Origin: Chloroherpetonaceae bacterium
GTDB lineage: Bacteria > Bacteroidota > Chlorobiia > Chlorobiales > Thermochlorobacteraceae
NCBI GenBank assembly: GCA_033763895.1
Contig: JANRJQ010000009.1
Span: 1-64,000, forward strand
Length of the DNA: 64,000 nucleotides
Direction of reading: 5' to 3'
Part shown: in pieces, positions 35,727 through 45,547 of the stretch
Layout of the letters: each line of letters opens with the position of its first letter
Numbering within the stretch: position 1 is the stretch's first letter
Program-made: the position numbers and the translations under genes
Notes under the pieces: model-generated
What the model was told of the DNA's origin: nothing
Database searches by the model: none
The model's input: the letters and a program-made list of their open reading frames with translations, nothing else

Positions 35727-36413
35727 ATGAAATACGAAGGAAAAGTTTTCGTTGCAGGTGCAAGCGGAAGAACCGGCTTATGGGTAATTAAACGGTTAAC
35801 ACACTACGGAATCCCATCAAAAGCATTCACAAGAAAGAAAGATTTTGATGCCGGCAGCTCGCTTTGTGAAGTTTCATTTGGAAAAATTCAAGATAAAGAC
35901 AGCATAAAAAGGGGCTTAGAAGGCGTTAATGCCGTAATTTGTACTGTTGGCGCGTCGAGCCTTTTTGGGGAATCCTCCCCTTCAGAAGTTGATGGTGAAG
36001 GGATTATTTCGCTTGTCAATCAAGCAAAAGAAGCAAAAGTAAAAAAGTTCATTTTGGTGAGTACAATCGCCGTGACCAAACCTTTTCATCCTTTGAATCT
36101 TTTCGGCGGTGTTTTGAATCAAAAACTTCGATCTGAAAATCACCTTAGACAAGAATACTCCGAAGAAGATTTCAGCTACACCATCATTCGCCCCGGAGGC
36201 CTAAAAGATGGGCCGCCGTTAAGTTATGCCTTAAAAGTTGATACAGGAGATAAGATTATGGGGATGGTTGATCGCTCTGATGTTGCTGAACTTTGTGTCC
36301 TTTCCTTAGAAAGTCCTTTCGCCCATAGAAAAACCTTTGAAGTAATTCGAACTGAGCTAAAGATACAAACGGATTTGAATGCCTGCCTTTCTGATCTGGA
36401 GCATTTAACTTGA
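35727..36413 (+). CDS. NAD(P)-binding atypical short-chain dehydrogenase (SDR-a5/NmrA-like)
   Basis: 228 aa with an N-terminal Rossmann motif VAGASGRTGLWVIKRL and strands AVICTVGASS and FILVSTIAVTK. FSYTIIRPGGLKDGP is the typical near-C-terminal block. Atypical SDRs of this kind include flavin/biliverdin reductase B-like and chlorophyll-related epimerase proteins; the catalytic YxxxK is not obvious, so it may be a redox sensor. It begins after a terminator hairpin. A 250-base AT-rich gap follows before mutY. Confidence 0.87.
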   Translation: MKYEGKVFVAGASGRTGLWVIKRLTHYGIPSKAFTRKKDFDAGSSLCEVSFGKIQDKDSIKRGLEGVNAVICTVGASSLFGESSPSEVDGEGIISLVNQAKEAKVKKFILVSTIAVTKPFHPLNLFGGVLNQKLRSENHLRQEYSEEDFSYTIIRPGGLKDGPPLSYALKVDTGDKIMGMVDRSDVAELCVLSLESPFAHRKTFEVIRTELKIQTDLNACLSDLEHLT

Positions 36414-36663
36414 CATAATGTTGATTATTCACTCAATTAATTGAATACAAGCTCCATAATTTTTTGTGTTTCAATTAAGAGTCTGCTCCGAAAAATATTA
36501 AGAAAATTATTTGAAAAGAAATCGAAAAAAGAGTCTCAATACTGATTAATGAAGCATAAATTGTTAACCTAATTCTGACTCTTCTCGAATATAAATTTCC
36601 TATTTATATATTAAAAAAAATATCAACTATAGCTGTCTAAATTATTTAATTATTGATACTTAA

Positions 36664-37725
36664 TTGAGTTTAAATAAATTTTTACTTAAGTGGTTTCGTG
36701 AAAATAAGCGGAATCTTCCTTGGAGGTTAGAGAGAAATCCTTACAAGATTTGGATTTCAGAAGTGATGCTCCAACAAACACAAGTATCCACTGTTATCCC
36801 CTACTATCTTCGTTTTTTAGAGCGATTTCCTACAATAGATGCCTTGGCAAATGCTCCAATCAATGATTTGATGAAACTCTGGGAAGGGTTAGGGTACTAT
36901 TCAAGAGCAAAAAATCTAAAGTTGGCAGCACAAGCGATTATCGAAAAATACGGCGGTAATCTACCTCAATCAAAAAATGAACTTTTGAACTTAAAGGGTT
37001 TTGGAGACTACACGAGTGGCAGTGTGGCAAGCATTGCGTTTGGGGAAAGATGTACAGCAATTGATGGAAATGTACTTCGTGTAATCTCACGATTATTTGA
37101 AATTCGAACGGATATTACAAAGCCTGAAACAAAACATCAAATTGAGAAAATCGTTTACGATTTGTTACCGGCCCGAAATCCGGGCGAATTTAATGAAGCT
37201 TTAATGGAATTCGGGGCTTTGATTTGTACCCCAAAAAAACCAAACTGCATTGGTTGTCCGCTTCGAGTCTATTGTAAAGCGTATGAATCAGCAAGTGTGG
37301 GAGAATTGCCCTTTAAGCCAAAAAAGCCCAAAATCCCACACAAGGAAATCGCTGTCGCGGTAGTTAAAAAGGGAGAGAAAGTTCTTATAGCAAAGCGACC
37401 GGAGGGCGGATTACTTCCAAATTTGTGGGAATTTCCGGGCGGGAAAATTGAGCCCAACGAAACAGCAGAAGCATGTTGTCAACGCGAATTGCTAGAAGAA
37501 ACGGGATTGACGATTGAGGTTCAAGATAAAATTACTTCGGTTAAGCATAGCTACACTCATTTTAAGATCACCCTTCATGCGTTTTGGGCAACGGTCATCA
37601 AAGGAACGGCAAGAGCAAAAGCAAGCCAAGAGATTCGATGGGTTAAACTTACAGAACTCAATCTTTTTGCCTTTCCTAAAGCAAATCAAGAAGTTCTAAA
37701 AAAAATTCTTGATCAAAAGGGTTAG
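36664..37725 (+). CDS. mutY: A/G-specific adenine glycosylase with intact C-terminal Nudix box (MutY-MutT fusion)
   Basis: 353 aa. It removes adenine opposite 8-oxoguanine. HhH-GPD domain motifs: ISEVMLQQTQVSTVIP with the catalytic Glu, IDGNVLRVISRL with the catalytic Asp, and the iron-sulfur loop CTPKKPNCIGCPLRVYC. The C-terminal Nudix-fold half holds a complete box at 260-282 (GKIEPNE then RELLEETGL), whereas E. coli MutY's C-terminal domain has lost these residues. The start is TTG at 36664, which gives the family opening LLKWFRENKRNLPWR; no ATG precedes the motif. An OGG1-type glycosylase follows on the same strand. Confidence 0.95.
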   Translation: MSLNKFLLKWFRENKRNLPWRLERNPYKIWISEVMLQQTQVSTVIPYYLRFLERFPTIDALANAPINDLMKLWEGLGYYSRAKNLKLAAQAIIEKYGGNLPQSKNELLNLKGFGDYTSGSVASIAFGERCTAIDGNVLRVISRLFEIRTDITKPETKHQIEKIVYDLLPARNPGEFNEALMEFGALICTPKKPNCIGCPLRVYCKAYESASVGELPFKPKKPKIPHKEIAVAVVKKGEKVLIAKRPEGGLLPNLWEFPGGKIEPNETAEACCQRELLEETGLTIEVQDKITSVKHSYTHFKITLHAFWATVIKGTARAKASQEIRWVKLTELNLFAFPKANQEVLKKILDQKG

Positions 37726-37788
37726 TTCTTTCAAGATCATTTTCGAGGTTTGTAATTTTGAGTTTTTTTATAATTTTTCTTATGTAAA

Positions 37789-38778
37789 GTGAATTCATCG
37801 AATTCGTCGCCTTTTCTTTTGCAGGGTACCTATTTTTCAGGTGAAATATCATTCCTATCTGATTTTGATTTGGAATCGACACTTTTTTGCGGGCAAGCTT
37901 TTCGGTGGCAGCGTTTCTTCAGAAATTCAGAGATCATTTATGCTGGGGTTTTAGATGAGGCAGTGGTTTGGGTACATGCGATTTCCCCAAAAAGGATTCG
38001 GTTTGACTCAACGAAAGCTACTCTTTATTTTCGGCCGTGTAACGAGTTTCTTGAACATTATTTTGGAAAAAACGATCAACCCAAGGATTTTCTTCCAGCG
38101 CATTTTGAAGAAAAATATCCTCATTTATCCTTGATTTTCAATGAATTTGGAGGCCTTCATCTCCTTCGACAACCGCTCTATGAAACACTGATTTCATTCA
38201 TGTGCGCACAGGGTGTTGGAATTACCCTTATACGCCGCCAAGTTTCAAGACTTGCTGACCTTTCAGGCCAGACTCTTCAGAATGCGGATTTTGTTGCCTC
38301 CCGATTTCCTACCCCGTCTCAACTCGCGTCATTTACTTTACATAAAATTACTTATTGCACAAACAATAACAGAATTCGGGCCAAAAACATTTTAGCAATA
38401 TCTCAAGCTATTGCTGAAGGACGATTGAATTTGGATTATTATGAAAACTTGAGCCGCTCACCAATCCGGTTGAAAAAGGAACATTACCATCAATTACGTG
38501 AAGACTTGCTTCGTTTTGATGGAATTGGTGAAAAAATTGCGGATTGTGTTTGCCTTTTTGGGCTAGGCGCTTGGCACGCATTTCCAATCGATACCCACGT
38601 TCGGCAGTTTATGATTGAATGGTTTGGAATTCGGATGAAAGGGAAAACCATTAGTGCTAAAAATTATGCAAAAATTCAAAAAAAAGCGTGGAAAGAATTA
38701 GGTGAAAATGCAGGTTATCTTAGCCAAATTCTTTTCCATTATTGGCGCACAAAAATAAGAGGATTGGGGGTTGAGTAA
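37789..38778 (+). CDS. ogg: 8-oxoguanine DNA glycosylase, OGG1 type
   Basis: 329 aa, starting at GTG 37789. The N-terminal domain carries LESTLFCGQAFRWQRF, the OGG1 signature for reading the base. The helix-hairpin-helix loop is FDGIGEKIADCVC with the catalytic Lys at 249, and Asp268 is in FPIDTHVRQFM; these are the two catalytic residues of the family. It excises 8-oxoguanine paired with C. It lies 63 bases after mutY, so the two would complement each other in the GO defence. No separate mutT or mutM is nearby; MutT activity may lie in the MutY fusion. Confidence 0.92.
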   Translation: MNSSNSSPFLLQGTYFSGEISFLSDFDLESTLFCGQAFRWQRFFRNSEIIYAGVLDEAVVWVHAISPKRIRFDSTKATLYFRPCNEFLEHYFGKNDQPKDFLPAHFEEKYPHLSLIFNEFGGLHLLRQPLYETLISFMCAQGVGITLIRRQVSRLADLSGQTLQNADFVASRFPTPSQLASFTLHKITYCTNNNRIRAKNILAISQAIAEGRLNLDYYENLSRSPIRLKKEHYHQLREDLLRFDGIGEKIADCVCLFGLGAWHAFPIDTHVRQFMIEWFGIRMKGKTISAKNYAKIQKKAWKELGENAGYLSQILFHYWRTKIRGLGVE

Positions 38779-38789
38779 ATTCCTTTTCC

Positions 38790-40454
38790 TCAAGACCCTT
38801 TTCTAATTGAGATTTCAACTTTCTTTCTGAAAGCAATTTCCATCATTTCGGTCATTCTCATCGCCGCCCAAATTTCAATTTCAGGGTCAGAAAGCGCCGC
38901 AATTCTGAAAATGATGCGCTTTTCTTCAATACGGATTCCTTCCACTGCGATATTCTGTCGATGTGTTCGGTCAAATGCATTGGCGAGCCTAAGAATAGAG
39001 GCTAAAACTGTGACCACCCGTTTGGCCTTTGGGCTGAGCATCTCAAAATGCTCATGCTCCGGTTTTGGAAGCGATTTTCGATGGTATCTTGCCACATTAG
39101 CCATAATTTGAATCTCTTCAGGTTGAAAACCTCGCAATTCGCCGTTCAAAATTATGTAATGACTGTGCTTGTGGTGGGAAGATGCAGAAATAAAATACCC
39201 GATATTATGCAAAAAAGCAGCATATTCAAGTAGTTCCCTCTCAACTTGCGAGAATCCGTGTAATCTTTTGAGCAAATCAAACATCCTCACCGAAAGCCCG
39301 GCAATGTGTTTGGAGCGGGCTTCATCCCAATAACATCGTTTAGCTAATTCCACCACGCTTCTTCTCCGAACATCAGGATATTCATAAGCAAGCCGAAATT
39401 CTTCTAAATGTCCTGAAAGGTAATCAATCACAATCCCTTCACGAAGCGCAAAATCGGAAATAACCATTGTTTTTAGGTTAAAAAGCTCAAAAACAACTTG
39501 AAAAAGTAAAATGCCCGGAATGATTAAATCTCCGCGTTTTGGATCTAAGCCGGGCATTGCTCGGCGGGCGTCGCTTCGAGCGGCAAGAATCTTCTCCGTT
39601 AATCGTTCAAGATCCTTTTTTTCGATTTTAGGTGCAGAATTTTGCGGATCAAGCGTCAAGCCTTTATCTGCAAGAATCATTGCAGCAATATTTTGTGCGG
39701 TTCCAGATGATGCAATTGCAAGCTCAAATCCAATTTTTTTTGCTTCTATGGCGATCGGTTTTATTTCGTCCTTCAGATGTTTCCTAAGTCGCCTTTCCTC
39801 GGCTTTTGAAATAGGGTCTGTTGAGATAAATCGCTCAAACATTCGCGCGACACCCAGTTTTTTGCTTACAGCGAGTTTTAATTCGGTCGCATTGCCTACG
39901 ATAAACTCCACAGAGCCTCCTCCGGCATCCACAATCAGCGCTTTTCTTTTGCCAAATTCAACTGCATTACGAACGCCGAGATAAATGAGTCGTGCTTCCT
40001 CTTCACCGGAAATGATTTTGGTGCGAATTCCTACCGTATTCGTCACCCGCTCCATAAAATCCCCACCGTTTTTAGATTCTCGAATGGCACTTGTTGCAAA
40101 TGCTACAATATGATAAGGTTCAACGCCCCGCTGCTCCGCAAGTTTTCGAAATCGGAGCAAGGTTTCAATCCCAGAATTCATTGCTTCATCCGAAAGGAGC
40201 TTGGTGGTGATGCTCCCATCGCCAATTCGAATCATTTCTTTGGCTCTATCAATGGTCAGGAAATTCATATCCTCTTGCAACTCAACTATAATCATGTGAA
40301 ACGAGTTGGTGCCAAGATCAATTGCTGCTAATCGGAGCGGGTTTTTTTGCAAAAAAGAAGTGTTGGGAGCATGTGATTTCAGAGAACTCGAGGTCGTTGT
40401 TTTTTTTGAAAGCACATTTGAAGGAGATGCTTGCTTTTTGTATTGATTTTGCAT
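38790..40454 (-). CDS. Ppx/GppA phosphatase family protein
   Basis: 554 aa. After a Lys/Ser-rich 45-residue N-terminal extension the actin-like ATPase fold begins with LAAIDLGTNSFHMIIVE. The second phosphate loop is ALIVDAGGGSVEFIVGNATE and SSGTAQNIAAM follows. The C-terminal HD-like helical domain contains YAAFLHNIGYFISAS and HHKHSHYII. Such enzymes hydrolyse polyphosphate or pppGpp; which one applies is uncertain. The HD pair reads HN here, which is common in the family. It is co-oriented with the TPR kinase gene upstream (81 bases) and convergent with ogg. Confidence 0.9.
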   Translation of the reverse strand: MQNQYKKQASPSNVLSKKTTTSSSLKSHAPNTSFLQKNPLRLAAIDLGTNSFHMIIVELQEDMNFLTIDRAKEMIRIGDGSITTKLLSDEAMNSGIETLLRFRKLAEQRGVEPYHIVAFATSAIRESKNGGDFMERVTNTVGIRTKIISGEEEARLIYLGVRNAVEFGKRKALIVDAGGGSVEFIVGNATELKLAVSKKLGVARMFERFISTDPISKAEERRLRKHLKDEIKPIAIEAKKIGFELAIASSGTAQNIAAMILADKGLTLDPQNSAPKIEKKDLERLTEKILAARSDARRAMPGLDPKRGDLIIPGILLFQVVFELFNLKTMVISDFALREGIVIDYLSGHLEEFRLAYEYPDVRRRSVVELAKRCYWDEARSKHIAGLSVRMFDLLKRLHGFSQVERELLEYAAFLHNIGYFISASSHHKHSHYIILNGELRGFQPEEIQIMANVARYHRKSLPKPEHEHFEMLSPKAKRVVTVLASILRLANAFDRTHRQNIAVEGIRIEEKRIIFRIAALSDPEIEIWAAMRMTEMMEIAFRKKVEISIRKGS

Positions 40455-40534
40455 TGATTGGGTAGATTTCAGCGTTATTTCTCAAACAGTTAATCAGTAA
40501 AAGAACCAACTTAATTTTGAAAGATGCTCCCGTG

Positions 40535-42820
40535 TTAAACGTTTCTCTCAAGCAACGGCAATTCAACATTCACGGTTGTTCCCTGATTTCGGCCGGGGCT
40601 TTCAACCCATACTTTTCCATTATGAAGTTCAACCAATTCTTTGACAATCGACAACCCAAGTCCGGTACTATTTTCTCCTTCAGTCGGCGAGCTGGTTAGC
40701 TTTGAAAATCGTTGGAAAAGAAGGGCGAATTCGTCTTCCAAAATTCCTTGCCCCTCATCGCGAACCGAAAGTCGCACGGCAAATTGTGTTTGATGAAGGT
40801 CGTCATTCGCTAAAAGCGTGTGATCCAAAATGGGTTGTGATTGAAATGATTGAACTCTCAAGACTGAAATGTCTATTGATTTTCCCCTTTCCGTAAACTT
40901 TACCGCGTTGAGAACCAAATTGTTTACGACTTCTCTAAGTCTCTCCTCATCGCCGAAAACCATACAAGTTTCATCGATATTCAGTGTAAGGCTCTGCTCT
41001 TTACGCTTTGCCCATTCTTGATATGTGATAGAAAGGACTTGAACCAATTGCCCAAAATTTATGGGACGCTTTTTTACTGATATTTGACCGGTTTCAAGGG
41101 CGGCGTTACTTAATAAATCGTTCAGAAGGGTTACCATTCTGTTGGAGAGATCAACAATGATATTCAGATACTGCCTATCTTGATTGGAACGACCATCTTT
41201 TCTTTCGAGCAGTAATTTTGCAAAATTGGCAATGCTTCCCAATGGGTACTTCAGGTCGCTGGCAGCAACACCCAAAAGCTTGGTTTTCATTGCATTCGCA
41301 GAACTGAGTGCCTCATTCATCGCAGACATTTCAGAATTTTTCAAGCGATAAATATCCGCCTCGGCTTTTCGCAGCTCGGCCTCTTTTCTGGCTTGCTCCA
41401 ATTGATAAAGCACTTCAATACTTTTCAACCTTTTGGTACTTTCTTCACTAAATACTTCCTCTTTGATCTTTTGAAATAGCTTATAGTGATGAAAAGCGAG
41501 GCTAATATTGAGCATTCGTTCAAAAACTTCGCTCAAAACAAAGTGTGAGTGATAAATTTCCGCTCTTGCTTTAAGAGATTCAGCAATTGAAAGTGCTTTT
41601 TGTGCGAATGACAGCGCTTCATCAAAACGCCCAACTTTAGATAATGACCCCGCAAGAAGCCTGCAACAAGATGCCGCTACAATGCGATCTTCCATCATCT
41701 CACGTAATTTGAGCGATTCCTCATAGAAGCGAATCGCTTCTTGAATGTTTCCGGCCTTTTCATAAACCCCGCCGATTTCTGCGAGCGATGATGCCCTCCC
41801 CCAAAGATCTCCAATTCGATCCTGAATTTCGAGACCCTTATTCAAAAAAGAGAGTGCATTTTCAAGATCATTGAGATGAAAATACTGAGACCCAATCGCA
41901 TGCAACGACTCTGCCTCACCCCGTGTATCACCCGTATTCCGCCGTAAAATCAAGGCTTTCTTGAAAAACTCAAGGGCTTCTTTATGATTGCCAAGTGCAT
42001 TTTGAACAATCCCGATTCCGTGCAAAGAAAGTGCTTCCCCATTGATATCGTCACACGATTTCCGAAGTGCTAAAGCTTGATGCAAAAATTCATTTGCACC
42101 GGCATAATCACCCAGATTTAAATGAATGAAACCAATGTTATTTATCGCATTGGCCTGACCGGAGAGCTCTTGAACATTGAAAAATAACTCTGATGCTCTG
42201 TTGTAGTGTTTTAAGGCGTTGGTGTAATCGCCCTTGTGAAAAGCAACATTTCCTAATCCGGTTTCTGCATAAGCAACACCATAATCAACATCATGTTGAA
42301 GAAAAATTTGATGTGATTCTGAAAAAAACTGATAAGCAACTTTATAATCGCCTTTGCTATAATAAACATAGGCTTTTCGGTAAATCAAATTGCCAACGCC
42401 CTCATCAAACTTAATGTCAATTGCGTTCTGAAGCGCGCTTTCAATACGTGTCAACGCTTCTTCATACTTCCCTTTTTTTTCTTCGGAGGTGGACATTAAG
42501 ATATGCGCCCAAATGACACCTCGCTCGTCTTTTGTTGACTGAAAAAGCTTTTCCGCTTTTAAAGCTAATTCAAATGAATCCGTGAAATCCGAAAAACGAA
42601 TTCTGCAATAAGCAAGAGTTAGCAATAAACGCGGGTAAAGCGGGTTATTATGAAAATTAGATTGAGGAAGGTTTTTTTCGATTGTCGACAATAATGACGT
42701 GGCGATTTGAAACGAACGCTTGGGGTCTGCAAATCGAATATCCCAAGCTAATGTGGTTTGTGATTCAAGCGTTTCTAAATTGAAATCTGTCTTATTATAC
42801 TCTTGTTCCAAAAAGTTCAA
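40535..42820 (-). CDS. TPR-containing sensor histidine kinase homologue lacking the phospho-accepting His
   Basis: 761 aa. Residues about 80-480 are twelve or so TPR-type helical repeats (for example GVAYAETGLGNVAFHKGDYT). A coiled coil at about 455-510 leads to the dimerisation H-box. The H-box, at 519-526, reads AASDLKYP where active kinases read AxHDLKNP, so the His is Ser521 and the following Asn is Tyr525. The ATPase part is intact: N-box EVVNNLVLNAVKFTE, G1 VRDEGQGI, G2 STGLGLSIVKELVELHNGKV. No receiver or transmembrane segment. It may sense or regulate through ATP binding but cannot autophosphorylate at this His. Confidence 0.88.
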   Translation of the reverse strand: MNFLEQEYNKTDFNLETLESQTTLAWDIRFADPKRSFQIATSLLSTIEKNLPQSNFHNNPLYPRLLLTLAYCRIRFSDFTDSFELALKAEKLFQSTKDERGVIWAHILMSTSEEKKGKYEEALTRIESALQNAIDIKFDEGVGNLIYRKAYVYYSKGDYKVAYQFFSESHQIFLQHDVDYGVAYAETGLGNVAFHKGDYTNALKHYNRASELFFNVQELSGQANAINNIGFIHLNLGDYAGANEFLHQALALRKSCDDINGEALSLHGIGIVQNALGNHKEALEFFKKALILRRNTGDTRGEAESLHAIGSQYFHLNDLENALSFLNKGLEIQDRIGDLWGRASSLAEIGGVYEKAGNIQEAIRFYEESLKLREMMEDRIVAASCCRLLAGSLSKVGRFDEALSFAQKALSIAESLKARAEIYHSHFVLSEVFERMLNISLAFHHYKLFQKIKEEVFSEESTKRLKSIEVLYQLEQARKEAELRKAEADIYRLKNSEMSAMNEALSSANAMKTKLLGVAASDLKYPLGSIANFAKLLLERKDGRSNQDRQYLNIIVDLSNRMVTLLNDLLSNAALETGQISVKKRPINFGQLVQVLSITYQEWAKRKEQSLTLNIDETCMVFGDEERLREVVNNLVLNAVKFTERGKSIDISVLRVQSFQSQPILDHTLLANDDLHQTQFAVRLSVRDEGQGILEDEFALLFQRFSKLTSSPTEGENSTGLGLSIVKELVELHNGKVWVESPGRNQGTTVNVELPLLERNV

Positions 42821-42966
42821 TGATGATTTATTCTCCTTTTTTGGCGACTTTATGAATTGGTTTAAAAACGACTGAAAGTTAACAAATATTTTTAATCCAT
42901 TTGATTTCTTAAAAAAAAATCAAACTTTTTCTCCTATTTTCTTAAAATTTTTTGAATAATGAATCA

Positions 42967-43998
42967 ATGAAAGAGGATCAACAAACTAAAGAAAACGGTC
43001 AATTTCCTGTGATTAAAGTCAACGGACTTAAGACCTACTTTAGAACTGAAAATGGACTTGCGAAAGCCGTTGATGATGTTTCCTTCTCGGTATTTGAAGG
43101 GGAAACGCTTGGATTAGTGGGCGAATCCGGTTGTGGAAAGTCTGTAACGGTGATGTCGATTCTCGGGCTTCTGCCGAAGCCACCTGCCGAGATTGCCGGT
43201 GGCACCATCTATTTTGAGGGAAAAGATATTCTATCAGCTACAGAAGACGAACTGAGAAGAATTCGCGGAAAGAAAATCTCAATGATTTTTCAGGAACCAA
43301 TGACTTCGCTCAACCCCGTACAAACCTGTGGCAGTCAAGTGGCTGAGGTATTGCAATTGCACTTGAAAATGACAAAAAGTGAGGCTAAAACCGCTTCGAT
43401 AGACCTATTAAGAAAAGTGGGAATTCCCTTACCCGAGCAGCGTTTTAATGAATATCCGCATCAACTTTCGGGCGGGATGCGGCAGCGCGTGATGATCGCA
43501 ATGGCCTTGGCTTGCCGCCCGAAGGTCTTGCTTGCCGATGAACCCACAACGGCGCTTGATGTCACGGTACAAGCGCAAATCTTAAAGCTAATTAAAGAAC
43601 TTCAAAAGGACATTGGCATGAGTATGGTCCTTATTACACACGACCTTGGCGTTATCGCAGAAACTTGCGATCGTGTGGCAGTGATGTATGCGTCGAAAAT
43701 TGTTGAAACGGCAAGCGTTAAAATGCTCTTTCAATCTCCGCGACACCCCTATACGATTGGTCTTCTTCGTGCAATTCCAAAAATGAATGAAAATGCCGAT
43801 CGATTATACACCATTGAAGGTACTGTTCCTCAACCGACAAACTACCCAAAAGGTTGCCATTTTTGCACACGCTGCGACTATGCCGATTCAAAATGCTGGA
43901 CAGAAAAACCACCGCTTGAAACCGTAACCGAAGGCCACCAAGTAGCGTGTTGGAAAACCAAAGAAATCAATGCGTTCCTAAAAATGGCAACTACTTAA
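42967..43998 (+). CDS. Oligopeptide/dipeptide ABC transporter ATP-binding protein (DppD/OppD type)
   Basis: 343 aa from ATG 42967; a TTG at 42952 adds five residues. Walker A is [19 protein letters not shown], signature [16 protein letters not shown], Walker [15 protein letters not shown], and H-loop [11 protein letters not shown]. The C-terminal oligopeptide-transporter extension is present, with [14 protein letters not shown] and a four-Cys cluster ([15 protein letters not shown]) that binds an iron-sulfur centre in Dpp/Opp ATPases. No permease or second ATPase is adjacent. It overlaps the end of the convergent sugar dehydrogenase gene by eight bases. Confidence 0.93.
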   Translation: MKEDQQTKENGQFPVIKVNGLKTYFRTENGLAKAVDDVSFSVFEGETLGLVGESGCGKSVTVMSILGLLPKPPAEIAGGTIYFEGKDILSATEDELRRIRGKKISMIFQEPMTSLNPVQTCGSQVAEVLQLHLKMTKSEAKTASIDLLRKVGIPLPEQRFNEYPHQLSGGMRQRVMIAMALACRPKVLLADEPTTALDVTVQAQILKLIKELQKDIGMSMVLITHDLGVIAETCDRVAVMYASKIVETASVKMLFQSPRHPYTIGLLRAIPKMNENADRLYTIEGTVPQPTNYPKGCHFCTRCDYADSKCWTEKPPLETVTEGHQVACWKTKEINAFLKMATT

Positions 43999-45457
43999 TC
44001 AAAACCATTTTTTTGGTTTGAAGGAAACCTCCGGCACGCAATTGATAAAAGTAAATTCCACTCGATTGGTCACGTGCATCAAATGTCACCGAATACCTTC
44101 CTGCTTCTTGCCTTGCAGAGACAAGCGTTGAAACTTTTCTACCCAACACATCAAAAACATTGAGCTCGATTTCGCCTGCTCGTGCAAGGGTGTAATTTAT
44201 TTGCGTGGTTGGGTTAAATGGATTCGGGAAGTTATCCTCCAATTCAAACATGAGATTGTTTGAACTTCTTGGTGTTGAAAGCAATAGCCCCGTCAGGCGA
44301 AACACTCTGCCATTGTTTACATTCGCGACATACATTTCACCCGTGTTATCGAAACCGAACGTTGAAAGTGAAAACGATTGTGAGAGCTGAACTAAAAACG
44401 TAACTGTGGGTGAACTCGAAGGGTTTCGTCTCAAACTCCATATTCTCCCTGATCCATAATCGCCGAAGATGTATGCGCCGGAAAGTGATGGGATTTGCGT
44501 TCCTCGGTACACATATCCTCCAGTGATGGAGAGGTTATTATTTTCGTGGCTATAACTATGCAGGGGAAAAACAGCATCTGGAATAACCGGGTCATTGGTG
44601 TTATAGGTGAGTGTGCCTTCGTATTTTCGCCATCCATAATTCTTTCCGTTTTCAATGATGTTCACTTCTTCGCGCTGCCCTTGCCCGACATCGCCGGCCC
44701 AGATTTCCCCTGTGGTATCTACACTAAACCGCCATACATTTCTTAAACCCCAAGCGAAAATCTCTTTTCGATTTGTTGGATGTGAAGCGAAGGGATTACT
44801 TGTTGGAATAGCGTACTCTAAACCCGAATCTTTTTGGTTAACATCGATGCGCATCATTTTGCCGTGATAGTTCGTCAAATTTTGCGCATTGTTTTGTGGG
44901 TCTCCGCTTCCACCGCCATCGCCAATTGTGAAGTAAAGAAATCCATCTTTTCCGAAAGCGATTGCGCCGCCATTATGATTTGTGTTGTTTTGATTTTTTG
45001 AGGTGCTGAACAAAATGAGTTCGCTGTTGGAATCTGCAGAATCGGGGTTTGAGGTTACGCTAAATCGTGAGACAACAATACGAAGTGGGTTCGTTTGATT
45101 TGTAGGGTTTGAACTGTTTCCACGCGTTGTAAAAACGTAAAAAAAGCCATTTGAAGTATAATTTGGGTGAAATGCCAAGCCCAATAAACCCAATTCCCCA
45201 CCTGAGGTGATGCGAGCGCGAATGTCTAAAAATGTTTTGCGTAGCGTTGGCGCATTTCGATCAACGATGTAAATAATCCCATTTTGAGAGACGATAAATA
45301 GCCGAGAATCTCCGCAGTTTTGAATATCGACGGGGTTCCCGAAGGTGAGTGATGAAAATGGCTCGGTGAGTGTTACTTGCCCGTTTACACAGATTCGGGT
45401 GAAGAATGTAAAGGAAATCAAGAAAAGAAGTTTTATCGTGTGAATTTTCATCCTCAA
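43991..45457 (-). CDS. T9SS-secreted PQQ-dependent sugar dehydrogenase-like protein
   Basis: 488 aa. Signal peptide at residues 1-25 (LLFLISFTFFTRICVNGQ). The six-bladed beta-propeller core (about 30-400) shows soluble glucose/sorbosone dehydrogenase marks: GLLGLAFHPNYTSNGFFYVF, NHNGGAIAFGKDGFLYFTIG with DGGG, and FAWGLRNVWRFSVDT. The last 80 residues are a T9SS sorting domain (NFPNPFNPTTQINYTL, VFDVLGRKVSTLV, SGIYFYQLRAG, KKMVLIK). It would oxidise aldoses or bind sugars at the surface. It is divergent from a GH53 galactanase gene, consistent with plant or algal polysaccharide use. Confidence 0.92.
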   Translation of the reverse strand: MRMKIHTIKLLFLISFTFFTRICVNGQVTLTEPFSSLTFGNPVDIQNCGDSRLFIVSQNGIIYIVDRNAPTLRKTFLDIRARITSGGELGLLGLAFHPNYTSNGFFYVFTTRGNSSNPTNQTNPLRIVVSRFSVTSNPDSADSNSELILFSTSKNQNNTNHNGGAIAFGKDGFLYFTIGDGGGSGDPQNNAQNLTNYHGKMMRIDVNQKDSGLEYAIPTSNPFASHPTNRKEIFAWGLRNVWRFSVDTTGEIWAGDVGQGQREEVNIIENGKNYGWRKYEGTLTYNTNDPVIPDAVFPLHSYSHENNNLSITGGYVYRGTQIPSLSGAYIFGDYGSGRIWSLRRNPSSSPTVTFLVQLSQSFSLSTFGFDNTGEMYVANVNNGRVFRLTGLLLSTPRSSNNLMFELEDNFPNPFNPTTQINYTLARAGEIELNVFDVLGRKVSTLVSARQEAGRYSVTFDARDQSSGIYFYQLRAGGFLQTKKMVLIK

Positions 45458-45547
45458 TGATTTTGGTTTAGAATTTATATCTTTATAACAACAACGGCCG
45501 TGTTTCGTTTCTGATAGAATATTTGATTGATCACTTTTACGACCTTC

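Noticed and set aside
39511-39984. 157-codon plus-strand frame inside the Ppx/GppA gene
   Set aside because: Shadow of the minus-strand gene, which has clear family motifs throughout.
38790-40454. HN instead of HD in the Ppx/GppA C-terminal domain as a lost active site
   Set aside because: I recall HN at this place in many family members, and this domain is not the phosphatase active site.
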